A DNA stretch of 25,059 nucleotides. Source: Dipetalonema caudispina (taxonomy: Eukaryota > Nematoda > Chromadorea > Rhabditida > Onchocercidae). The position numbers and the translations under genes were made by a program. The notes below the pieces were generated by a model. That model did not search any database, was not told where the DNA came from, and saw nothing but the letters and a program-made list of their open reading frames with translations. The stretch is taken from contig JABVXV010000578.1 of the NCBI GenBank assembly GCA_013365325.1, positions 1 through 25,059 of the forward strand, given 5' to 3'. This document shows, piece after piece, positions 12,443 to 23,694 of this stretch. Numbering within the stretch: the stretch's first letter is position 1; each line of letters starts with the position of its first letter.

Positions 12443-13065
12443 TTAGAGGAGAATGAGTAATCTTTTATGGTTCATTGTTTCAACCTCAAATATGAAGAAA
12501 GAAAAAACCAGTAATGTTTAGTTTGTAATCATTAAGAAAAGAGATGGGAGGTAAAGGAGGAAGATATGTCATATTCGATGAATAATTACATGCAATTCTT
12601 CGCTAGGTTTTTGATTTGAAAACAGTTTTTTACTTTGTTAATTTTCACCAATAAGAGAACGATAACGTTAACCAAATGTTTGCTGATAATTGTAGCCAAT
12701 TTCACGCCGTATTTAACTTACATCGATTGATAGCTTAATATTAAGAAGATGACAAATATCTATGATTGCGTATAGGTAGCTATTCTCTCATGATTTCATA
12801 GTGCTGTACTGATTTTATATTATTTTACTGTGTTCTTACATGCATGGCAAAATGAAAGCATCCACAGCAGCGTACTGTTGAAATTGTTACAGGCTTACTA
12901 CTTGTCAGTAAGATTACTATTTGCGAATTAAATTTTACGCAAGGCTGCATTATTGAGTATATTACCTATGAGAAAATTCATGCTTCACTCAATGATTGAT
13001 TTGTTGTATTTGTGTTTATTTCAAGTTAAGAAATGATATCATGTTGTCATTCTTCTGATTAAATC

Positions 13066-13071
13066 AATAAA
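13066..13071 (+). terminator. Poly(A) signal AATAAA of xrn-1
   Basis: This is the first AATAAA seen after the stop at 12442, giving a predicted 3' UTR of about 640 bases. Bases 12443-13065 are AT-rich and show no other coding signal. Confidence 0.55.
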
Positions 13072-13771
13072 TTCCGTGATTGGATTCAGTTCCCTTCCAT
13101 CAAGTGTATCTTATTGCTTGCTATAATAGTAATAGAACAATCGGTTATTTAATACATATACTATAACAGAATCATCGATTGTCTAACCAATATAATAGAT
13201 AGACTGAATGGACCGGTTATACTTACTACTATTTGTTCGAGGAAACATATCTCGAGTCGTAAAACTCATAACTATTACCTTTATTACTTTTTCCAAGTTA
13301 TCAAAATCCTTAAGGATGACGATAAGATTTCCCAATTAGATCACGATTGAAATATTAGAAGAATCGACGATTAAATTGACCATCACTACCGATATTAACC
13401 ACTTTTTTTTTTTTTTTTTTCTCTTTTTGTTAAAAGTTTTATTACAAACTGTTGCGAAATTCGTGAAGAAAATGGAAAAGGTATATAAATATTTACTTTT
13501 AATTATAGGAAGATGAACACAAAATATTATACCGGAAGGCGAGCAATATAAAGGAAAAACAATTTTGAAAAATACACTTTTTAAGCCACTAAGGGCATTA
13601 TCATAATGGAGAAAAAAAAGAAAAAAAAAAAAAAAAAATTGAAAAATCCTGAAACAATTTTAAAAAAGTAAGAGTGTGTATATATGATGATGGGAAAAAA
13701 AAAAGAAAAAAAAAAATATCGAAATTCATACATTCTAATTATATAGTTTCTATTGATTACCACTAAATCTC

Positions 13772-13807
<36 letters not shown>

Positions 13808-13819
13808 TATTATTATTAT
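13772..13819. repeat. (ATT)n microsatellite with one ACT interruption
   Basis: About 16 units of the same trinucleotide that opens the window, interrupted once by ACT and ending in ATC. Confidence 0.93.
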
Positions 13820-14029
13820 CATTGTATCGTAATGTTAATTATTATCAAAGTTATCTATCACATATCATTTTCCTTTTCAATTATTTTAATTCTTTTTTTA
13901 TTATAACTATTATCATTGGTTAACATATCAATGTGATAAAAAATATAGAATGTTGTACAATGAATGAATGCCAAGGAAAATTATAATTTGGTATAGGAAA
14001 AAGAGAAAAATTCATCTCCCGTGAATATT

Positions 14030-14062
<33 letters not shown>

Positions 14063-14397
14063 CATTTAAAGAAAGTAAAGAAAAAATGAAACCACAAATT
14101 GATGAGTGAAAAAATGAACTAAAGTATTATCAACTATAAATTTATGTATATCAGATATAATCTTATTTTTAATCTTAATTCAATCTGTTCCAATTTATTA
14201 TTTGAGTAATAATGAATCTTTCATTCTTTTTTTTTTTTTTTTTTTTTTTCCTTTGCTTATGTTAAGCATAAAAGTGGACGTAATATGCATATTTGATGAA
14301 AATACCCTAACCTGAGTAATTTCCTGGCAGCAACAAAAAAAAATGTATTGTAACCTGATTGTAAAGTAGTAAATCGATGGGATAAAGATAATTTCTA

Positions 14398-14470
14398 AGA
14401 TAGAAAGAGGGGGAGAAAGAGAGAGAGAGGGAAAGAGAAGGAGAAAATAAAGGGAAAAAAAAAAAGAGAT
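14398..14470. repeat. Purine-only GA-rich tract
   Basis: An almost pure A/G run with GAGAGAGAG cores. With the similar tract at 14567-14646 it forms a pair of homopurine segments with partial mirror symmetry, of the kind that can form triplex DNA; that property is inference. Confidence 0.8.
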
Positions 14471-14566
14471 AATGGAAATGAAATTGGCAGCAAACAAAAA
14501 TGCATTTTCAGCATCATTACTAGTAGTACCACTACTACTAATAATAATAATAATAATTACCAGGAT

Positions 14567-14646
14567 GAAAAGGAGAGAGAGAGAGAGAGAGGAAGAGAGA
14601 GAAAGTAAAAAAAGAAAAAGAAAGGAAGAGGGGAAAAAAAAAAAGT
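14567..14646. repeat. Second purine-only (GA)n tract
   Basis: Perfect GA repeats at about 14574-14591 grade into mixed GAAA/GGA purines and a terminal A run. Confidence 0.85.
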
Positions 14647-14716
14647 TAATAAATAAAAATATAACCATAAACGAATTTAAAATAACATCATTTGAATTTA
14701 GATATATGGATATTAC

Positions 14717-14748
<32 letters not shown>

Positions 14749-15972
14749 TTTTGCTTCTAATTTAATGAATATGATAAGATGAATATATATTAAATTACTA
14801 TCATATTAAGAAGTTTGTATTTTTTTTCTTTTGCTTTTTGTTTTTTCTTTTTTTTTTTTTTTTGAAAAAATTTAGGATAAAAACTACACTTTCTTATTTT
14901 AAATTTTCATGAATAAAAATAGAAAAGAGTTAAAAAAAAAAAAAAAAAAACAGAAATGAAATGAATGCTTAATAATTGAATTTTGTAATGATATGAAAAG
15001 AAAAAAAAAAAAAGAAAGAAAAGGATGACAATTTAAATGAATAAAAATTTTCAAGGTATGACAATACATTTTATAGCACTAAATGAAAAATTACTATAAA
15101 AAAAAAAGAAAAAAAAAAAAAAACACTCTCTTTCATTCTCACTCCTACTCCCTTTTTTTTTTTTTTTTTTTACATACAATTTAAATTATTGAAAATTGAA
15201 AGTCATTTCAATTTTCTCTTCATATATATATATTCCCTCTTCCCTCTCTCCCTATCACTTTCTTTTGCACTTTTTTTATATGTATATATATATATATATA
15301 TATATTCCGTAGTCTTTCGGGATTTTCATTTTCCAATATCAAAATTGAATATTTGAAAGTTCCTCCGTTGCAGGAAATAGGAACAAAGTAATAAAGGAGG
15401 AATTCGAACTTAGCAATAAAAATTCTACTTTAAATCCTAGGGAAGAAAGAAGGGAAAAAAAATTACAGCATTTTATAAAATCAATCTAATTCTTTCCACA
15501 ATCTTCTATCCTACATTTGAGGTATGCAAATATGCTGGCTGGATATTATCAACGAAGTATCTTTCTGAAAACTACAAATACTGAACCAATAAAAAAAAAA
15601 AAAAAAAATACCCCATCGATAGTTTACTTAGAAATGGCTTAAATTAAACTAGTTAAAATAATGTGCTTATTATATTTCTTCAATTTTACCACAATCTTTT
15701 CCACAAAATTAAAATACATATACATTGTAATTGAGGTGAAAGGACAAAAAGCAAAAGAAGATGGATAGAATGGATAAATAATTCGCTGTTAATAATTAGA
15801 TACAAATTATAAAAATAATATGCATAAAAAAAAAAAACTGATAATCAACGAATAACATAAAATAATAGTAAACAAGAAAACAAGCGGAAAATTCTATCCC
15901 AGAGGAATGGCATTTACCCAATAGAGCGGTTTAGTACGAAATAATAACTATAATTGTAATGGTAATGAAATA

Positions 15973-16038
15973 GTATCATCAACATCATCAACATCAACAT
16001 CAACATCATCATCATCATTATTATTATTATCATCATCA
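15973..16038. repeat. (ATC)n / (ATT)n compound trinucleotide repeat
   Basis: Alternating ATC, AAC and ATT units. In one reverse frame they read as Asp/Val/Asn runs, which explains a spurious 79-codon frame. Confidence 0.88.
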
Positions 16039-16087
16039 TTATCACGATAATCAAAAATGAAAATGGACAAGTAGCATTTTGTAAATT

Positions 16088-16176
16088 CTAAAATGTCGCA
16101 ACAAAACGATTCATAGTCGGAGCATCGACCTCGGCCTGCTGCAAACCCGTAGTAGATACGAGATCGGTAGCACTGA
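16088..16176 (-). CDS. Candidate alternative last exon of the Ski/Sno gene
   Basis: On the minus strand a good acceptor (TTTGTTTGTTTGTTAG) is followed at 16176 by 89 bases that read as 28 sense codons plus TAG. The codons are SATDLVSTTGLQQAEVDAPT, then MNRFVATF, after a split Val if joined to exon 2. Phase fits the Ski exon ending at 17125 (one base over), so skipping the zipper exon would give this tail. It also fits a possible GT donor inside the zipper exon (TTAC then GTAGTG). GC content is clearly above the surroundings. It could instead be conserved 3' UTR. Unproven. Confidence 0.35.
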
Positions 16177-16515
16177 CTAACAAACAAACAAATTTTTACT
16201 AATGAAGTAATCTCATCATTATTGAATGTATAAATCGGAAAAAAAAAAAACGAAAAGCATATGCCAAAATTCTTAATCCCTCCGGATAATTTTCCTGTTT
16301 TAAGCAGTTCAGCCTTTCAAACAAATCTCTTATGCGAAATCTTTTCATAGATCCGTTCAAGCAAAAAAACAAAAAATTCCCATTCTTCAACAATGATTAC
16401 CAACTTTTTTTTCTCCCAAATAGCAGTAATTACTCTTTTTTTTTTCATTTCAACATTCCCCTCACATATATAATTCACCGGTTCAAATATTGAGGTTGTA
16501 AAAATGAACGGAGGA

Positions 16516-16547
<32 letters not shown>

Positions 16548-16626
16548 TCGAATAAATCAATCAGGTAGTTTGATTACATGGAAGGAAGTAAATAAGAACA
16601 TTCCGTTCTTTTTTTTTTTTTTCTCT

Positions 16627-19600
16627 TCATGAAATTGGAACATTCGCTGCGGTCAATCCTTTTAGGCCAACCAAAACAGTACTACTGGCAAGTGCACTAC
16701 GTAAAAGCGCATTTTCACGGCGTAATTGTCCATTCTGGCTAAGTAATAATTCTTTTTCACGCCGGAATTCCGTAACCAATAATTTGGCAACCGACAAAAC
16801 GGGTTCCTTTAATGTTTGATCCAACAATCTTTCCAATGATGTTCCTGCAAAATAATTAATCTTTTTTTCCTTATTTTCATTCATACATCTCGTACACATA
16901 TACAACAAATACGTCAAATACTTCTACATTTGGGTGAAACATAAAAGATCCGCCAATAATATAGAAAAAGTACATACATACAGTTTTCACAACTTTTTTT
17001 TCTTTTTTCTTCAATTTTTAAAAATTACATCTAACATTTAAAAAAACTTTTCGGAAATTCTGAAAAAAAAAAAAAAAAAAAAAAAAAAGGAAAAAAAAAT
17101 GCAAATACTATTGAAATACTATACCTGTTTTGCTTGTCGTACATATTGGTATATCCGAATTATTAACAGATGATATTGGTGCACCTTTATTGGAAAAATT
17201 TCCATCAGTGACAACTACGTGTTGTCTCATATCAGTAGTTGATTTATTATTACTGTCAACAACTGGTATGGATGATAGCGCAGACGATTGCGTCTCATAA
17301 ACAGGTTTCCATCGAATATCCGATGCAATATGGGAAGAAAGATTTGTAAGGATAGGTAGTCTATATGATTCTGTTAGAGGTAATTGTGAGGTAACATACT
17401 GTAGTGCAAGAAGTGATTGCAATTGAGGACTTATCAATGGTGTACCAGATGATTGAGCGGTATAACAACCATTTGCACCAACCACTGGTACCTGTAAGGG
17501 AAGAAATGATGAATCCTGGGTTACCGTAGCTGAAGAAGCTGTTGATGCAGCGGTTAAAGCTGTCGCTGCAACGGCTGTCGTTTGTGCAGCAGTACAAAGT
17601 TTCAAAATATGCTCGCTAATTTCATTTAATGATTGCATTGATGATGTAGAAACTGCTGGATCAATTGCAATTCCAACACCAGCTTCAGCACTAGCTCCAG
17701 CTTCAACAGATCTTGCTGATGTTGTCGTCGTTAAATTAGCCAATTTTGAGCAACTACCATTTTCAACTGTCTGAAAAAATTAAAAAGTAAAAAGTTTAAA
17801 ATATAAAAAAAAAATACAGAACAAATTAAAAATAATTTCATTGAAAATTTTTATTTTTTCTTTCTAAATTTTTAACTCCTTTTTACTTTTTTTTTTTTTT
17901 TGCCATATTATAGGTAATTTTGATTAATTTCTTTATAAAAGTTTCCAAAAATAAAACAATCACAACACTATTGCAGAATTTCCTATTTTCCGTCAATTAT
18001 ATATAAGCTATTTATGGTAAAATTTGATGATACAATTTCATCAATGATTAACTTTTATCGTAAAATTGGCCAGGTTTTTTTTTTTTTTTGCAATTATATA
18101 GTATATCATATCCTCTTTAGATATTTCATATTCACAATTATTTTCAAAAATATTAAAATTGACTTCAATAATAATCTATTTACTTTATCCTATCACTTAA
18201 ATTTAATTAGATCATTGGTTTTGAAATTTAAAATATGATATTATATTAGCCTAGTAACCTATCATCATCATCATCATGTTTCAATCCCAATTTGCCTATT
18301 TTTTTTTTTTTTTTATTAAACAAGAAAACGGACGGATACGATGACTCCAATAACTATCTGTTTATACTATCCTATCACTCAATTTTTTAGTCAAATCATT
18401 GATTTGAAAATTTTAAATGAGACATTATATGAGGTTAGCAACCAATCATCATATTTAAGCACTACCTAAATCAATTTACTCATTTTCTCTACAATTGTAC
18501 CATCCATCCTTTTTCTTAATTAAATATGCTATGATTCGCTTTTTTTTTTCTTTTTTTTTCTTTTTTCTTAATTTTCGTCGTATAGGAAAAAAAATAAAAG
18601 GAAGAAAGAAAAAAAAAAAAAAAGAGAGATATAAAAATGACAACATGCAATATTTCCTTTTTTCCTTCGAAATCTTTGATTATACTATTTCGTTTTTATT
18701 TCAAAAAAAAAAAAAAAAACTTATCTATCTAATTTAAAATTTCACAACATTTTACCTTAACAAAATTTTTCTCAACATTATCTTATAATGATAAATTTTC
18801 CATATAACTGATCGATATTATAAGCTTTTTATTTGTCTTTTCTTTTCTTTCGTTTTTTTTTTTTTTTTTTTTTTTTTTTTTGTTTTTTTTGTTTCTCCTC
18901 TTCAACATTCTTCATTCAAATAAATTTTCACATCTTCTAATTAACCAATTAATTTTTCCCTTCACCTTAGCATTTCGCATCTGTCGTTTTCTAAATTGTT
19001 TGTGCCAAGTGCTACTTTTACTGTTTCTTAGGGGGAAAAAAAAAAAAGAAAAAAAAAATGGAAAAGTTTCAACACTTAAGTTTTTAGATTGAGATGGAAC
19101 AAAAAGTTAGAGAAGCAATGTAATTATTTATATTCATTCATACATAGAATGAAATCTTTAATCTACAAAATAGTTGAAAATTATAAAAAAAAAAAAAAAA
19201 AATCCCTCAAAAATGCAATAATTCCCAATGGATATTCAAAAATCTACAATGGAAAGAGTAGAAAAAAAAAAAAAAATATAAAAAAAAGACGAAAGAAAAA
19301 AAAAAAAAAAAAAAAAAGAAAAAAAAAACCAAAATAAAATAAAAAAGAGACAGAGAGAGAGAGAGAGAGACAAATGGAAAATCACATATCATCAGATCAT
19401 CAGAAATTCTCTCCCATTATTTACTCGTCAATAATTAAAACTATCCAATCATTGATTAAAGTTATACGACATAAACTTAGATTATTATTATTATTTCTTC
19501 TAGTATTTTTTTTCATTAATTCAAACAAATGATAATAACAATGATAGATACGATAAATTCGTGTTATTTTTATCGTAATTTATTTACAAACATTATAATA

Positions 19601-19763
19601 TATATATAATATAGCTTAAAGATATAAATGTTGCTTATTGATTATAATATTTCAAATTAATTTGATTAAAAAAAATTTAATTATTAAAAAGTTTTCCAAA
19701 TAATACAGTTACATCTCATTCACATAGTAAACAATGATATCGATTAATTTTCTCATTTTTTCT

Positions 19764-19797
<34 letters not shown>

Positions 19798-20126
19798 CCT
19801 TTTTTTTTCATCATTATATCTCAGAATAAATTTCTCGCAGTAACTAATGTTGATGATGATGATGATGATGATGATGGTGTAAATTCATCGTAATTTACTT
19901 GGCTTTATCCATTTAAACATTAATGCTTCATCGTAGTACTAATCTTGTACTTCACAGTTGCTAGCTAAGCTATAAGTTTGCTTAGTTGTTTGGTTAAACA
20001 TATAAACCAAAATGTGCTCCTTTAGGGTTATATTTCTGTTTCTAAAAAATTTTTTAACCAACAATATATCTGCTGAAATTGGAGAAAAGAAAAATTAATA
20101 AAACATAATTTTGCACTTTTCTTTTT

Positions 20127-20159
<33 letters not shown>

Positions 20160-20300
20160 CTTTTACATTATTTGTTAATTTATTATTTCACTAAGGACTA
20201 TTTAATATTTATCAAAAGAACTTTAAATAAAGCAGAGGGAGAAAAAGAAAAAGATCAATTTGCATGAACTTTTCCATTGCTATTGGTTATCAATCAAACG

Positions 20301-20332
<32 letters not shown>

Positions 20333-20516
20333 AAAAAGAAAAGAAAGAAATGGAAAAAAAGAAGGAAAAGAAAAAGAAAAAGAAAAAAAAAAAAAAAAAA
20401 TGAAAGAAAAAAGCTATTTAAAATTATATACAAGATTGAAGTGCAAAGTACGAAAAACCAGTCCAATTTCTATCATTACAACAACTCTTCTACTTCTATC
20501 TTTTACCCCTTATACT

Positions 20517-20556
<40 letters not shown>

Positions 20557-20916
20557 GTCCATCTCTGTCCTTTTCTTTTTTTTTTTTTTTTTTTTCTGCT
20601 CTTCGAATTTTCATTTTCATTCAATAAGGAAACAGTATGATGATAAAAAAAAAAAAAAAAAAAAAAAAAAAACGAAAGAAAGAAAGAAAGGACGAAAGTG
20701 TAAATAATTTTGTTATCAAATTGTACAGCGTCCTATCGTCTGTTATCAGCTCAATAGATAGGAAAAATGAATAATGAATGGGTAAACGTTCCCAAATGAT
20801 AATTTCCATTATCGTATCCTTTTAAATTGATGTATTTCACAAATTGACTATGTATCATAGAGAATAAAAATGGAAGCATTGTATTCTTGGTATCATTTTT
20901 ACAATTGAAAATCATT

Positions 20917-20953
<37 letters not shown>

Positions 20954-22805
20954 ATAACAATTTTCTAAATTTTATTTAGTAAGAATTTAAAGTTTAAATT
21001 ATAAATGAAATTAAAATCCTTCTCTAGCATATATAATTATAACTATTAGAAATTTATGCATATATATGACAGATGATAGCAAAAAATTATTATTATCAGA
21101 CAGATAGATCGTTAGTTAGTTAGACTCTCTTAACATTCACTTCATTGTTATTATAGCTAATGATGGCTAACTGTTAATGACAAATGATCAATGATCAATG
21201 ATCAATGCTCAATGAGCTGTGATCAATGATCAATAAAAGATGTGAATGACCGATGAGATAGATGAGTAGTAATTGCTTTCAACCAACCTCAAAATTCGAT
21301 ATTTCCTTCTAGCTACACCATAATAAGAAGCATGAAATGTTAGAGAGGATAATATTGATGCAAGTAAAAAAAAAAAAAAAAAAAAAAAAAACTTCCTCAT
21401 TGATAAATCATATTATTTTTTCTTAAAATTGAAAGCTAACAAAATAATAAAATAATACTAATTCGAGAAAAGAAAGGAAGAAAAAAAAAAAAAAAAAGAA
21501 ACAAACAGAAATTTTATTATTCGAAATTTTAAATTAAATTACCGTAAAAGCATTTGAAGCGGAACGTTTGCCGAGACGTATCGGTGGATATTTGTATAAT
21601 TCAAGTTTTTGCAACGCTTTCAAATCATCCTCATATGATTCCGGTAAATGCAAATAATGTCGCCAATTGGATGAATCAAAACCCCAATGGCAAATGCGAC
21701 GAATTTGTTGGATGGAATGTGAATGTGAGACGAATTTTTCACCAGTAAAAAGTAATTTACATTGGGTACATTCAATTTGTTCATCGGTATCTAACATTGG
21801 TATCAATGTACCGGTACAACCATCAAAGCAATCATGCATAACCGGAATAACATCCATACCATATAATCCAATATCTGTAGTTAAACGATAACCGCTGCAT
21901 TGTGGTAATAATTTAGCAACCAATCGTTCCGCATCACTTTTTGTTACCAAACCACAGCTATCCGCTGTCATTGGCATAACACCAGCTAATTTTAACGTAT
22001 CCAATTGTTGCTGACTTGCAACTGATATATGAATATTTAAATCAACAAATAATTCATTGATATCATTAACTGCAACACCACGTAATACAACGCTTATTAT
22101 TTGTGGGAAGCATAAACGGCATTCACCACCAATTACAAAGCAATAGATTAGATGACCATTTAAACGGGTACTTTTAAGTGATGAAGAAATATGATCAGAT
22201 GGTAGTAATAATGGACTTGGTTGAATTGGTAAAACACCACGGAAACGTGATGAAAGCTCATCAAGTAAGATATCATCCGTTGATGATGTTAATTGAGCAA
22301 CTGAATCCATCGATATATTATCAGCTGTTGCTGTGGCTGTGGCTGCTGCTGCTGTTGTTGTTGTTTTTGTTGTTGTTATTGCTGCAACTGAAACTGTTGT
22401 TGGCATTATCGAATCCGAATTGCTATCAGATGATATTCTGATCTTTCCATCCGGTTTACATTTATTTCCATCATTATCATCATCATCATCAATTCCCGAT
22501 TTATCATATCCGATTGCTGCTACGGTTGCTATTTCTGGTACTGTTGCTGTTGCTGTTGCTGTTACTGTTGCTGCTGCTGCTGCTTCTGCTGTTGTTGTTG
22601 TTGTTGTTATTGCCTTCGATACAACTATTGCTGCTGCTGTTGTTGTTGTTGTTGTTGTGGCTGTTGTTACTTCAATGGTTCCACCAATTTTATTTGTTGA
22701 AGATGACAACAACGGTAACGATGACGACGGCGACGACGACAATAGTGATAACGACAACGACGACGACGATGATGATGATGATGATGACAAGGCTAAAAGC
22801 GCCAT
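16627..22805 (-). CDS. daf-5: Ski/Sno family transcriptional co-regulator (DAF-5-like), three exons
   Basis: Ski/Sno proteins are nuclear partners of SMADs; nematode DAF-5 acts in the dauer TGF-beta pathway with DAF-3. Exons on the minus strand are 22805-21543, 17770-17125 and 16844-16627. Phases fit and give 2127 nt (708 aa plus stop) from the ATG at 22805. Residues 1 to about 200 are Ser, Thr, Ala and Asp runs built from trinucleotide repeats. Residues about 214-305 are the Dachshund-homology domain (CFVIGGECRLCFPQI; SCGLVTKSDAERL). About 318-390 is the SAND-like zinc domain (CFDGCTGTLIP, CTQCKLLF, FVSHSHS, CHWGFDSSNWRHY). Exon 2 is Ser/Thr/Ala-rich linker. Exon 3 holds a leucine-zipper helix (SLERLLDQTLKEPV; LLLSQNGQLRRENALL). 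The frame stays open upstream to 23147, but that part is repeat-derived and looks like 5' UTR. A start at 22310 (MDSVAQL) is also possible. The family is certain; symbol and start are less so. Confidence 0.88.
18161..18452. repeat. Diverged tandem duplication, offset about 182 bases
   Basis: The copy at 18161-18268 and the copy at 18343-18452 share the same order of words: GACT-CAATAA, CTATCCTATCACT-like, AGATCATTGG/AAATCATTGA, TTTGAAA, then ATTATAT and CAATCATCAT/CTATCATCAT. A poly(T) run and an AAACGGACGG segment separate them. Confidence 0.65.
19347..19370. repeat. (GA)n dinucleotide repeat
   Basis: About 12 GA units with one C, preceded by roughly 60 bases of nearly pure A. Confidence 0.85.
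19851..19876. repeat. (GAT)n trinucleotide repeat
   Basis: Eight to nine tandem GAT units in the Ski intron. Confidence 0.9.
20299..20414. repeat. Homopurine tract, about 115 bases
   Basis: Almost only A and G, starting with about 30 A and continuing in GAAA/GGAAAA words. Lysine-rich frames across it are artefacts. Confidence 0.9.
20517..20552. repeat. (CT)n dinucleotide repeat
   Basis: About 16 CT units, followed shortly by poly(T). It is the pyrimidine counterpart of the purine tract just upstream. Confidence 0.92.
21185..21233. repeat. Seven-unit TGATCAA heptamer array
   Basis: Units start at 21185, 21192, 21199, 21206, 21213, 21220 and 21227. Five contain the palindrome TGATCA exactly; the fourth and fifth are diverged (TGCTCAA, TGAGCTG). 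The 7-base register is kept throughout. Confidence 0.88.
22332..22680. repeat. TGC/TTG trinucleotide repeats inside Ski exon 1
   Basis: GCT, GTT and TTG runs on the plus strand read as Ala, Thr and Ala-Thr repeats in the minus-strand Ski frame, without a stop. They are interrupted by ordinary-looking codons (for example KCKPDGKIRISSDSNSDS), which supports real coding use. Confidence 0.85.
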
Positions 22806-22870
22806 ACGACAACAACGACGATGACGACGACGACGGCGACGACGACAACGACGACGACGGCGACGGTTAT
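22728..22870. repeat. (GAC/GAT)n repeats at the Ski N-terminus and 5' side
   Basis: From 22728 to about 22795 the minus strand reads as Ser/Leu runs just after MALLAL. From 22806 to 22870 it reads as Arg runs upstream of that ATG. The repeat therefore straddles the chosen start codon and blurs where translation begins. Confidence 0.85.
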
Positions 22871-23296
22871 CCGTCGAGAGACACACACATAACACTGATG
22901 ATATCCCGTTCGCTAACCTAACATACACTGACAGACATGGACATACATTGACATACACTAACACTCTCTCCACCCATTCTCTTCCTATCTCCATCTCTAT
23001 CTCTTTCTCCCTTTCTCTTTCTTTTTTCTCTTGTATACAAAATATTTCATTTAGAAATATTATAGGAATTAAATAGAAATAAAGAAATAAAAAAAATTGA
23101 AAAGATATTAAAATGTTATTTTCTTCACAAATATAACCATTTTTCATTATATCTTATCATTTTCCATTCTTTCTCTCTATCTCTTTCTCTCTCCCTCTCT
23201 CTCTCCACCTATCTCTCTCTTTTTTGCCAGACATTTGGAATGTATATTTATACATGTATGTCTAAATTGTCTACATATTTTCAATGTATTTCTAAT

Positions 23297-23340
23297 GTCT
23301 GTCTGCCTGTCTGTCTGTCTGTCTATCTGTCTGTCTATCT
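23297..23340. repeat. (TCTG)n tetranucleotide repeat
   Basis: About 11 units, with TCTA and CCTG variants near its edges. Confidence 0.9.
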
Positions 23341-23449
23341 TTGTATGTATGTTATTATATGCTAAGAGAAGAGAATTGACTAGACGGCGATTTGTCTACA
23401 TGTAACGAAATCTGGCAGCAAAAGTATATCCGCGTGTTTTGTCTATATC

Positions 23450-23520
23450 ATACATACATACATACATACATACATACATACATACATACATACATACATA
23501 CACATACACACATACATACA
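23450..23520. repeat. (CATA)n tetranucleotide repeat
   Basis: About 13 near-perfect units, then CACATACACA variants. A shorter block recurs at 23557-23584 after a GACA repeat. Confidence 0.93.
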
Positions 23521-23556
23521 CTTACAGACAAATCGACAGGTAGACAGACAGACAGA

Positions 23557-23584
23557 CACATACATACATACATACATACATACA
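23557..23584. repeat. Second (CATA)n block
   Basis: Seven units following (GACA)n at about 23541-23556. Confidence 0.9.
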
Positions 23585-23640
23585 TGGATGAATGGACAAG
23601 CATTTATGAAAAGATGTACACAATAGTTGTAGAATATTTT

Positions 23641-23694
23641 CTCTCTCTCTCTCTCTCTCTGTCTCTCTATCTCTCTATCTCTCTCTCTCTCTCA
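23641..23694. repeat. (CT)n repeat with CTAT variants
   Basis: Pyrimidine-rich CT units with CTAT and one G interruption. Confidence 0.9.

Larger units (their letters stand above)
13072..16087. other. Low-complexity region between convergent genes
   Basis: No supported gene. The stretch holds many A or T homopolymers of 15 to 27 bases (for example near 13403, 14033, 14228, 14729, 14932, 15153 and 15590), an ATT repeat, two purine-only GA-rich tracts, a TA repeat at about 15283-15304 and an ATC repeat. The most complex part, 15305-15560, has no open frame of note and no recognisable RNA gene. Frames of 60-156 codons here arise from homopolymers and GA runs. Confidence 0.75.
17771..21542 (-). 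other. 3.8-kb repeat-filled intron of the Ski/Sno gene
   Basis: It is bounded by a GT donor next to 21543 (minus strand ACG then GTAATT) and the acceptor ATTTTTTCAG at 17780-17771. No exon-like island was found. It holds poly(A/T) runs up to about 30 bases (near 18851, 19769, 20132, 20300, 20645, 20923, 21367), GA and CT repeats, a GAT repeat, a diverged tandem duplication at 18161-18452 and a TGATCAA array at 21185-21233. An extra small exon cannot be excluded by eye. Confidence 0.75.

Noticed and set aside
14198..14668. 156-codon reverse frame of Phe, Ser and Leu
   Set aside because: Composed of poly(T), CT and AT-repeat codons; no domain, no splice context.
15385..15415. GTTCGAATTCC on the minus strand, like a tRNA T-arm
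   Set aside because: The flanking bases form no acceptor, D or anticodon arms in the right places.
15948..16187. 79-codon reverse frame with Asp/Asn/Val runs
   Set aside because: Driven by the ATC repeat; a different frame of the same strand gives the better exon candidate at 16088-16176.
20264..20707. Lysine-rich 147-codon frame
   Set aside because: It is poly(A), GA and CT repeats translated; overlaps nothing recognisable.
21185..21233. Possible CRISPR-like repeat array
   Set aside because: Units are 7 bases with no spacers, in a eukaryotic intron; this is a minisatellite.
22333..22824. 163-codon plus-strand frame rich in Ala and Val
   Set aside because: Antisense to the repeat part of Ski exon 1; the minus strand continues into conserved domains while this one does not.
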